Shown here: piece by piece, positions 1 through 6,249 of the stretch | How positions within the stretch are numbered: the first letter of the stretch is position 1 | Layout: each line of letters begins with the position of its first letter | Source of the DNA: Acidobacteriota bacterium | Lineage (GTDB): Bacteria; Acidobacteriota; Polarisedimenticolia; Polarisedimenticolales; Polarisedimenticolaceae | Reading direction: 5' to 3' | DNA: 64,000 nucleotides | Assembly (NCBI GenBank): GCA_029861955.1 | Contig: JAOTYK010000017.1 | Coordinates: 26,656 to 90,655, forward strand | Translations under genes and position numbers: made by a program | The notes under the pieces: model-generated | What the model saw: only the letters and a program-made list of their open reading frames with translations | The model's database searches: none | Told to the model about the DNA's origin: nothing

Positions 1-99
1 GACGGAAAAGCCGTGACCCTCGAAGAAGGACGCGACCTCGCCCTTGCCGGCGGCGTTGGGACCGGTGAGTCCAACGATACGATGGGTGGGTTGGATGAC
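1..99 (-). CDS. Partial P-loop NTPase (N-terminal fragment at window edge)
   Basis: Only about 33 codons are present; the gene runs off the left edge. The translation has a Walker A motif (GPNAAGKGEV) right after a hydrophobic strand (RIVGLT), the pattern of nucleoside-monophosphate-kinase-like ATPases. It reads in the same frame as the secreted-protein gene upstream, a few codons after that gene's TGA (106-108). No ATG, GTG or TTG lies between that stop and the Walker A motif. The start is therefore non-canonical, or there is a sequence error here. The family call rests on this motif only. Confidence 0.5.
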
Positions 100-105
100 A
101 GGGCC

Positions 106-843
106 TCAGGGTGCTTCGGGGCCGGACTCGCCTTCGGAACCGGATTCGCCTTCGGGGCTCCCGGCCTCAGAGCCGCCGGCCTGGGAGCCGTCGCTGTTGT
201 CCGCCGGTCGGGGACTGCCCCGCCGTGCTCCCGATCGATTCTTCCCGGGCAGGGCCTGAAAACCGACCGCGTCTTCTCGGCTCGTTTCCGAACCACGCTG
301 CTTGCTTGCACCGATGGTCCGACGACTGTTGGCGCTCCCTCCGGCGCCGCCCCGGGGGTTCTGTGCCTGCTGGCGAAAACCACGGACGGCGTTATCGGTA
401 CGCTGCACCAGCGGACTCGCCACCGCATCGTCGGTGAGGGCGTCCCGGCTTCCGGCGGTGCTGGACGGCGTCGTCTCCGGAGTCGCGGCACCGATCGACG
501 CCTGTGTCCGTTTTCGGGTCGCCCGAACCGTCGTGTCGACCGGGCCGTGCGGGGCCTCGCCCCTTCTACGTGGGGGCCGGGCGGTCGTGCTCGCACTGGC
601 GTTGAGATTGACTCGCTTGCCGGCAACCTCGATCCGAAGGATCAACTCGTTTGGAAAGGCGATAAACCCGTCGCTGCCGAGATCGACGTGGACCATCTGG
701 CCCTTGAGGACATGGTCACGGATGGGCATCGTCGTGCCGTTGGTGAAGTAGACGATCTGCTCGGCCAGGACCGGAGTCGCGCCGAGCAGAACGATCCCGC
801 CCACCACGAACAGCAAAACTCGCCGCCACGGGACGTGACTCAT
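106..843 (-). CDS. Secreted hypothetical protein with low-complexity charged tail
   Basis: The protein has 245 residues from the ATG at 843. The first ~27 residues form a signal peptide or anchor: basic MSHVPWRR, a hydrophobic stretch, then an Ala-Glu cleavage-like site. Residues ~28-80 look like a small beta-rich domain that starts IVYFTNGTTMPIRDH. The rest is Arg/Ser/Gly/Pro-rich low complexity and ends in an acidic Gly-Ser-Glu run. I do not recognise a family. A longer start at 915 is possible, but the signal peptide argues for 843. The partial P-loop gene follows directly on the same strand. Confidence 0.6.
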   Translation of the reverse strand: MSHVPWRRVLLFVVGGIVLLGATPVLAEQIVYFTNGTTMPIRDHVLKGQMVHVDLGSDGFIAFPNELILRIEVAGKRVNLNASASTTARPPRRRGEAPHGPVDTTVRATRKRTQASIGAATPETTPSSTAGSRDALTDDAVASPLVQRTDNAVRGFRQQAQNPRGGAGGSANSRRTIGASKQRGSETSREDAVGFQALPGKNRSGARRGSPRPADNSDGSQAGGSEAGSPEGESGSEGESGPEAP

Positions 844-968
844 CGGCCGCCTCAGGTAAAAAACCGTGTCCTCTTCTCTCCAGGGAAGTGTACAGTCAAG
901 AGGATCCGGCGGCAATTGGACCCCAAATTTGCACCCCGGCTTGGCGGTTTGGCTCTGCGGAACCTACT

Positions 969-1454
969 ATGAACCCCATGAGAATCACGCTCCGATCCGG
1001 TGCCCTCCTGATGGGACTCCTGCTGGTCACCTCCGTCGTCGCCCTCGCCGCCCCGGCCAACGTCCGCGACGAGCCGGCCAAGATCGACTTCAAGGTTCTT
1101 ACCGGCACCGTTGACGCCGGCGGGCAGGCCACACTCCGGCTTCAACTCCGACCTGCCGAGGGCGTGAAGATCAATCGCTACCCGCAGATCAAGTTGTCCC
1201 TTCCGGGTCATGCCGGTCTCTACGATTCGACGAGCGCCACGCTGGGCAACCCGACGCCGCCACCGGCGGACCGCATGGACAGCAACTATTTCGACAAGAT
1301 CGACGCGATCGAATTGGAAGTGCCCATCGCCGTCGACGCGCATTCGGGCCATCATCAGATCGAGGCGCAGTTGGTCTACTTCTACTGTGTCACGGATAGC
1401 GGCTACTGTGCGCCGGCGAGGATTCCGCTGTCGCTGTCTCTGGACGTGCGTTAG
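969..1454 (+). CDS. Stand-alone DsbD N-terminal (alpha) domain-like secreted protein
   Basis: The protein has 161 residues: a signal peptide (~1-28), then one immunoglobulin-like domain. Near the C-terminus it has YFYCVTDSGYCAP with Cys140 and Cys147. This resembles the YxxC...CxPP redox pair of the DsbD N-terminal domain, which passes electrons from the membrane part of DsbD to periplasmic partners. The Cys spacing is six residues here, against five in Escherichia coli DsbD. The transmembrane and thioredoxin parts of DsbD are absent, so this is either a free reducing shuttle or a relative with another role. The start was chosen at the ATG that begins the signal peptide. It overlaps the convergent receiver-PilZ gene by 4 nt. 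Confidence 0.65.
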   Translation: MNPMRITLRSGALLMGLLLVTSVVALAAPANVRDEPAKIDFKVLTGTVDAGGQATLRLQLRPAEGVKINRYPQIKLSLPGHAGLYDSTSATLGNPTPPPADRMDSNYFDKIDAIELEVPIAVDAHSGHHQIEAQLVYFYCVTDSGYCAPARIPLSLSLDVR

Positions 1455-2158
1455 ACCGGTCGGTCGCCCCGCTCCAGGAACGCTCGCATCCGAGCCAGGT
1501 CTCGCGGATCCATCTTCACGAACTCCACGGCAAACCCCGCCGTCGCGGCGTCCCCCGGGCGGTACGGGACCGCGCGGCGCAGATCACCCAGGCAATGGAT
1601 CTCGCGGCTGTCACCCGGCAGCCGGAAGTGAAGTCGGATCGTCGTGCCGCCCTCGCCGACATCGACCCCGAAATCCGTCTTGAGGTAGGCACCGTAGGGC
1701 GAGAGATCCCTGGAGAACGCCTGTCCTCGCCGCCCATCGTGCTCGAACTGGAAACGAAGGTTGATCTGATGACGATTTTCGCGGCGACGGGGCATCCGTA
1801 CGTAGCGGCAGATGGTGTCGAAGTACTCGCTCTGGACGATGGGCTTTCGCAGGACCACGTCGGCCCTGGCCTCTCTGGCCTGCTGCTCGCTGCCCTGGAA
1901 GGCCACCGCCACCAGGGGTATTCCCCGGGTCTGAGGATCGGTCTTCAGTTGCTGACAGAGATCGAGACAGCGTTGCGTGTCGTCGGCGTCCACATCCTCG
2001 ATGATCAGGCCCGGACGGGCCTCACGGGCGACCTGCAGGCAATCGGCGTCCAGGTCGACCATCTGGAGACGAGCCTCGTCGAGGAACCCCGGGCGTAGAG
2101 ACGGCGTGGAAGCCTGATTGGCCACGATCATCACTGTCGACTTGGGACGACCCCACAT
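1451..2158 (-). CDS. Receiver-like domain fused to PilZ domain (c-di-GMP effector)
   Basis: The protein has 235 residues. Residues ~8-120 resemble a response-regulator receiver fold (IIEDVDADD, later VVLRKPI with the conserved Lys). Residues ~125-230 form a PilZ domain with an RxxxR motif (RRENR) and the D-x-S-x-x-G motif (DLSPYG), the two elements that bind cyclic di-GMP. PilZ proteins change motility, adhesion or polysaccharide output when they bind the nucleotide. No kinase is adjacent. The gene converges on the DsbD-like gene with a 4-nt overlap. Whether the receiver half is phosphorylated is uncertain, because its acidic pocket looks partly degenerate. Confidence 0.75.
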   Translation of the reverse strand: MWGRPKSTVMIVANQASTPSLRPGFLDEARLQMVDLDADCLQVAREARPGLIIEDVDADDTQRCLDLCQQLKTDPQTRGIPLVAVAFQGSEQQAREARADVVLRKPIVQSEYFDTICRYVRMPRRRENRHQINLRFQFEHDGRRGQAFSRDLSPYGAYLKTDFGVDVGEGGTTIRLHFRLPGDSREIHCLGDLRRAVPYRPGDAATAGFAVEFVKMDPRDLARMRAFLERGDRPV

Positions 2159-2241
2159 GCGTGCTCCGAGGCTGACGCCTCCCCCTGCTTGAACGTAGGT
2201 TCCGCCCCTCGCCCGGGCAACATCCGTATAATCCCGTCATC

Positions 2242-2472
2242 ATGAATCGAACCCAGAAGATCCTCCTCATCTCGCTCGTGGTCGGCGTCGCGGGCATCGC
2301 CTTCCTGTTGCGGGAATTGCGGCAACCACCGCTGCTCCCCGCAGACGCGGACCACAGGTTGGACACCGGAGAGGCCTGCGTGTCCTGTCATGGCCCGACC
2401 GGGTCCGACCCCAGAGGCCCGAATCATCCCCTCGGCGAGGACTGCCTGCGTTGCCACGGGTTGTCGCCGTAA
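2242..2472 (+). CDS. Small membrane-anchored dihaem cytochrome c
   Basis: The protein has 76 residues: an N-terminal membrane anchor (~8-24), then two CXXCH sites (CVSCH, CLRCH) separated by a short Pro/Gly linker. The domain should lie outside the membrane, where the cytochrome c maturation system attaches haem. Its size and layout match small NapC/cytochrome-c7-like electron shuttles rather than any enzyme. It is transcribed towards the NUDIX gene and overlaps it tail to tail by 49 nt. Its partner is unknown. With so few residues between hemes the two are likely in close contact. Confidence 0.7.
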   Translation: MNRTQKILLISLVVGVAGIAFLLRELRQPPLLPADADHRLDTGEACVSCHGPTGSDPRGPNHPLGEDCLRCHGLSP

Positions 2473-3086
2473 CCGATCCAGACCAGCCACTCGGCGACGA
2501 TCATCGCCGTCGCACCCCATAGCCGCTCGCCTGCCACGTCCAGGTACGGAACGCGATGGGTCTGGTCGCCGCGCTCGCGAAGGTCGATCTTGCGACCGTC
2601 GGGACGCGCCAACTCTCCCAGTGGGATCTCGAGGATCTGCGCCACCTCGTCGGGCGCCGCGACGAGGGTCGGTCGATGTTTCAGGTGTGCCAGCACGGGA
2701 TGGATCGCATACCGACTGACCGGAACGTGCAGCGGCGTCAACGTGGCATCGACGCGAACCTCATCGACGGAAATGCCCACCTCCTCGTGGGCCTCCCGCC
2801 GCGCGGCCTCCGTGATCGACTCGTCGGCGTCCAGCTCCCCGCCGGGAAACGCCACCTGACCGGGATGATGACGAAGATGCGACGCACGCTTGGTCAGCAG
2901 CAGGTGGCTCCAACCGTCGATGGGAAACACCACCAACAGCGCGGCACCGGCGCGACAGTCTTCGGGGATGCGACCCGGCTCCCAGCCGCTTCTTGGCTCC
3001 GGCGCCATCAGGATCTGCGCGTCGGTGGCAGGCAACGGCCGTGTCTGTGCCTGTGCGAGTGCGGCGAGGTAGTCGTCGAATCGCAC
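2424..3086 (-). CDS. NUDIX hydrolase, CoA pyrophosphatase type
   Basis: The protein has 220 residues. It has a full Nudix box (GGELDADES...REAHEEVG) at about 90-114, the Mg2+-binding catalytic motif. Just before it is the LLTKRASHLRHHPGQVAFPGG signature of CoA-type Nudix enzymes (UPF0035/NudL-like), which split coenzyme A or its derivatives to 4'-phosphopantetheine and 3',5'-ADP. It is cytoplasmic with no signal peptide. The C-terminal 16 codons lie over the end of the convergent dihaem gene. Specificity for CoA follows from the family signature and is not proven by the sequence. Confidence 0.85.
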   Translation of the reverse strand: MRFDDYLAALAQAQTRPLPATDAQILMAPEPRSGWEPGRIPEDCRAGAALLVVFPIDGWSHLLLTKRASHLRHHPGQVAFPGGELDADESITEAARREAHEEVGISVDEVRVDATLTPLHVPVSRYAIHPVLAHLKHRPTLVAAPDEVAQILEIPLGELARPDGRKIDLRERGDQTHRVPYLDVAGERLWGATAMIVAEWLVWIGYGDNPWQRRQSSPRG

Positions 3087-3100
3087 GTGGGTGCTTCCGG

Positions 3101-3694
3101 TTAGCGCGAGCTGATCACACGCATCGTCAGAGCCCAGTCCTCGTCGCCCTCGGACATGCGGAACTCCTCGACGGTGTGCTGAGAATCACTCTGCGCACGA
3201 TGGACCGACTTTAGCCGAACCTTCTCGCCGGTCTCGCCATCGACCGTGTCGGCGAAGTAGGTGATCGTCTCCCCGTCGTCCTCGGAGGTTCCGTAGTAGG
3301 CGACGATCTGGGTGGACGTGTTGTCGAACCACAGCGAGACGTATTTGTTTGTCTCGTTGTCGTAGCCGTCGACGCTTCGACCGAGAAACGGGTAGCCCAT
3401 GAACTCGCCCTTGAACAGGGACGTCAGGAAGCGTCCGTCGAGGGAGGCCTCGCTCTGCATGATGCCGCTGTTCTCGATCACCTGGCCGTCGGCCATGGTC
3501 ATCTGCGCCTTGACCCGCCAGGTCCCCTCCCGGGCCATGATCTTCTCGTGAGCCGCGCTGGGCTGCCCCATCGTCTGGGCCCGTGACAGTTTGGGTTCTT
3601 CCGCGGGCTGTTCGGTTTCCTGCGCCATGAGCGGCAGGCAGGCCAGGAGAAGGGTCAGAAATAGCAGTAGCGGGTTCAGGTCTGGACGTTTCAT
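3101..3694 (-). CDS. Secreted DUF1579 family protein
   Basis: The protein has 197 residues from the ATG at 3694, which opens a signal peptide (hydrophobic LLLFLTLLLACLPL, then AQE). The mature part has the DUF1579 pattern: an early LxxxxGTWR-type motif, GIMQSEASLDGRFLTS, GYDN and a series of beta-strands. Function of the family is unknown; the fold resembles a lipocalin-like barrel. It is transcribed away from the tRNA-Thr gene and lies 14 nt downstream of the NUDIX gene start, so the two could be cotranscribed. Confidence 0.75.
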   Translation of the reverse strand: MKRPDLNPLLLFLTLLLACLPLMAQETEQPAEEPKLSRAQTMGQPSAAHEKIMAREGTWRVKAQMTMADGQVIENSGIMQSEASLDGRFLTSLFKGEFMGYPFLGRSVDGYDNETNKYVSLWFDNTSTQIVAYYGTSEDDGETITYFADTVDGETGEKVRLKSVHRAQSDSQHTVEEFRMSEGDEDWALTMRVISSR

Positions 3695-3752
3695 CGGTGT
3701 GCTCCCCTCGGTGGATACGGGACGATATACCGGATTCCGGGGGCGGGCCACA

Positions 3753-3782
3753 TTGCCGGGGGACGGTCGTATCTGCTATAAA
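3753..3782 (+). promoter_or_regulatory. Candidate sigma-70 promoter of tRNA-Thr
   Basis: TTGCCG (3753-3758) and TATAAA (3777-3782) lie 18 bp apart, with the -10 box 18 bp before the tRNA. Spacing and position suit a housekeeping promoter for a single tRNA. Called by eye only. Confidence 0.45.
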
Positions 3783-3800
3783 ACGGCGCACTTCTTTGGC

Positions 3801-3876
3801 GCCGACGTAGCTCAGCTGGTAGAGCAGCTGATTCGTAATCAGCAGGTCAGCGGTTCGACTCCGCTCGTCGGCTCCA
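3801..3876 (+). tRNA. tRNA-Thr, anticodon CGT
   Basis: The 76-nt cloverleaf folds fully. The acceptor stem is GCCGACG/CGTCGGC, the anticodon stem GCTGA/TCAGC encloses the loop TTCGTAA (anticodon CGT), and the T arm is AGCGG-TTCGACT-CCGCT. The CCA end is encoded. The segment from the anticodon stem to beyond the 3' end is repeated at 8723 and 13233, the mark of a site used by integrating elements. Confidence 0.95.
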
Positions 3877-4154
3877 TGGTGGCAATGGGTTACGCGTGAC
3901 GGCCCCTGGGTCGGCAGAGTCATGTAGGGCAGCCGTAAGGGACCGGTCGCGGCGGCGAGTCCATCCGCCGTCAAGCGATCGGCTCGTCATGCGACCGATG
4001 ATCGGCGCACTCCCCCTGGATCTGCTCGCGAGGTCTAAACAGTCGCAAGAATTCCTGTTAAGCGGGTTCGTTTCGAGAGGAGGTTGAGGAGCCAACTTTC
4101 CGGGAGCGCCGCCTCCGCGAAGAAAACCTGTCGGAATCGTCCGCGCTTTTCCGT

Positions 4155-4205
4155 GGATGGGAGTGAAACCCCATCCCGCGCCTCCTCTGGGCGCGGTCAA
4201 GGAGG
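4155..4205 (+). promoter_or_regulatory. Tandem hairpins immediately before the peroxidase Shine-Dalgarno
   Basis: Two adjacent hairpins can form: GGATGGG (4155-4161) with CCCATCC (4170-4176), and CGCGCC (4177-4182) with GGCGCG (4190-4195). They end three nt before AAGGAGG (4199-4205). Such a leader could control translation, but I recognise no known riboswitch class. The remaining non-coding DNA from 3877 to 4154 shows no gene I can support. Confidence 0.3.
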
Positions 4206-4210
4206 CACAG

Positions 4211-5602
4211 ATGCGACGACGGCACACCGCGACGATCCTGTTCACCCTCTCATTGGTATGCCTGGCGACCGCCATGGCCGACTCCACGCGCCCGATCGAG
4301 ATGGCACGGCGCGCTGGTTCCGCGTCGCGGCTCTTGCCCCCGCCGGCGAGTGCGGAAGACTTTGCCGGTGCCACGCCGGCGAAGGTCGACCTGGGTTCGG
4401 CGCTGTTCTTCGATAAGATCCTCAGCGGCAATCGAAACGTAGCGTGTGCGACGTGCCACCACCCGCTGTCCCACACGAGCGACGGTCTGTCGCTGCCGCT
4501 TGGTGTCGGCGGTCGTGGGCTGTCGGTCACGCGGGCGACCGGAGACCAGACCGACGGCGTTCTCGAACGGGTGCCGCGAAATTCACCGGCAATATTCAAC
4601 CTTGGCGCCGTTGAATTCACGGTGATGTTCCACGACGGCCGGGTGCGGCAAGACACGGCGCAGCCCGGCGGCTTCCTCTCGCCGGCTGGCAGCGACCTAC
4701 CCGACGGTCTCGACAACGCTCTCGCCGTGCAGGCGATGTTTCCCGTCACCAGCGCGACCGAGATGGCTGGCCGGCCGGAAGACAGCGACGTGGGCGGCGC
4801 GGCGGCAGCCGGCGTGCTGGCAGGTCCGGACGGCGTCTGGGAACTGCTCGCCCAACGATTGCGTGACACGCCCGAGTACGTCGCCATGTTCGAGGTGGCC
4901 TACGACGACATCGTCCAACCGGACGACATCACCTTCGTCCACGTCGCCAACGCGATTGCGGCGTTTGAGGCGACGCAGTGGCGGGCGGACAACAGTCCCT
5001 TCGATCGCTACCTGCGTGGTGAGCGACAGGCACTCAGCATCTCAGCACAGCGGGGAATGCGGTTGTTCTACGGCCGAGCAAAATGCGCGAGCTGCCATGC
5101 CGGCACCTTCCAGACCGATCAGGAGTTCCACGCGATCGCCATGCCGCAAATCGGACCGGGCAAAGGCGACGGCTTCGATGGTCACGAGGACTTCGGTCGT
5201 GAACGGGTGACCGGCGATCCGGCGGACCGCTACAAGTTCCGCACGCCGACGCTGCGCAATGTCGCGTTGACCGGACCCTTCGGCCACGCCGGTGCCTACG
5301 GCGACCTCGAGGCGGTCGTGCGGCACCATCTCGATCCGGAACAAGCACTCGAGGATTACGATCCGGCTCAGGCGCTGTTGCCCGCGCGCCCGGACCTGGA
5401 CGCGCTCGACCTGGCAGTGCAGAGCGACCCTGCCCGGCGGGCCGCGATCGCCAGCGCCAACGAGTTGGATCCGGTCTTCCTCTCCGAGCGTGAGTTCCGC
5501 AGTCTGATCGATTTCCTTCATGCCTTGACCGATCCCGACAGCATCGACCTGCGAGACCAGGTCCCGCTACGAGTGCCCAGTGGAGACACGATCGCCGACT
5601 AA
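4211..5602 (+). CDS. Dihaem cytochrome c peroxidase / MauG family protein
   Basis: The protein has 463 residues from the ATG at 4211, preceded by AAGGAGG. A signal peptide (~1-23) is followed by two cytochrome c domains with CATCH (79-83) and CASCH (292-296). Also visible are YKFRTPTLRN and GPFGHAGAYGDLE, motifs around the second haem in this family. Members reduce H2O2 in the periplasm with electrons from cytochromes, or act on protein substrates as MauG does. Sequence alone does not separate these roles. It is the first gene after the tRNA-Thr junction and is followed by the sigma-factor/kinase pair. Confidence 0.88.
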   Translation: MRRRHTATILFTLSLVCLATAMADSTRPIEMARRAGSASRLLPPPASAEDFAGATPAKVDLGSALFFDKILSGNRNVACATCHHPLSHTSDGLSLPLGVGGRGLSVTRATGDQTDGVLERVPRNSPAIFNLGAVEFTVMFHDGRVRQDTAQPGGFLSPAGSDLPDGLDNALAVQAMFPVTSATEMAGRPEDSDVGGAAAAGVLAGPDGVWELLAQRLRDTPEYVAMFEVAYDDIVQPDDITFVHVANAIAAFEATQWRADNSPFDRYLRGERQALSISAQRGMRLFYGRAKCASCHAGTFQTDQEFHAIAMPQIGPGKGDGFDGHEDFGRERVTGDPADRYKFRTPTLRNVALTGPFGHAGAYGDLEAVVRHHLDPEQALEDYDPAQALLPARPDLDALDLAVQSDPARRAAIASANELDPVFLSEREFRSLIDFLHALTDPDSIDLRDQVPLRVPSGDTIAD

Positions 5603-5664
5603 CGACTCGGCGATGCCCGGTCTGTCGTACACTCGTCCGGAACCCCCGGTCCCGACGGTTAGCG

Positions 5665-6249
5665 ATGGAAGAACGATCGCCGAAGATCACCCAGTTGTTG
5701 CGCGCCCACGAGCGCGGCGAGGAAGGTGCGCTTTCCGAGGCGATCGGATTGATCTACGGCGACCTCAAGCGTCTGGCCCATCGCCAGCTCCAGTCGAAAC
5801 CGAGTCGAGAGCAGCTCGATACCACCGCACTGGTCCACGAGACCTACCTGAGACTTGCGGGTCACGAGGGCGCGTCGTGGCGGGACCGGCATCACTTCTT
5901 CGCCGCTTCGGCCACCGCGATGCGGCACCTGATCGTTGATCGCGTGCGCGAGCGGATGGCCGTCAAGCGCGGAGCCGGTCAGCGGCCCATCACGCTGGAC
6001 GAAGAGCAGCCGACGCTGCTGCGTCAGTCTGAACTGGCGCTCGACGTCGACGCCGCTCTCGAGGGCCTGGGTCGCCTTGATCCACGGCTCGTTCAGGTGG
6101 TGGAATGTCGTTTCTACGCTGGCTTCTCGGCGGAGGAGACCGCATCGGTGATGGACGTGTCGTCGCGCACCGTCGAGCGCTACTGGCAACGTGCTCGAGC
6201 CTGGTTGCGGCGAGACCTGGACGCACTGCGAGCGGCGGACGACCGATGA
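5665..6249 (+). CDS. ECF-type RNA polymerase sigma factor
   Basis: The protein has 194 residues. It shows sigma region 2 (LKRLAHRQL, TTALVHETYLRL, RHHFFAASATAMRHLIVDRVR) and region 4 (VVECRFYAGFSAEETASVMDVSSRTVERYWQRARAWL). It matches the ECF branch (TIGR02999-like) that is commonly encoded beside Ser/Thr kinases in Acidobacteria and Planctomycetes. No anti-sigma factor is present. Its stop overlaps the ATG of the kinase (ATGA), so the two are likely translationally coupled and the kinase may be what controls the sigma factor. Confidence 0.9.
   Translation: MEERSPKITQLLRAHERGEEGALSEAIGLIYGDLKRLAHRQLQSKPSREQLDTTALVHETYLRLAGHEGASWRDRHHFFAASATAMRHLIVDRVRERMAVKRGAGQRPITLDEEQPTLLRQSELALDVDAALEGLGRLDPRLVQVVECRFYAGFSAEETASVMDVSSRTVERYWQRARAWLRRDLDALRAADDR

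Noticed and set aside
4084..4154. Riboswitch upstream of the peroxidase
   Set aside because: None of the conserved cores I know (cobalamin, TPP, SAM, c-di-GMP) could be matched.
3847..4887. 346-codon minus-strand open frame over the tRNA and the peroxidase gene
   Set aside because: Its end is the antisense of the tRNA and the rest is antisense to a gene with haem motifs; the composition is Ser/Arg/Pro-rich and there is no ribosome site.
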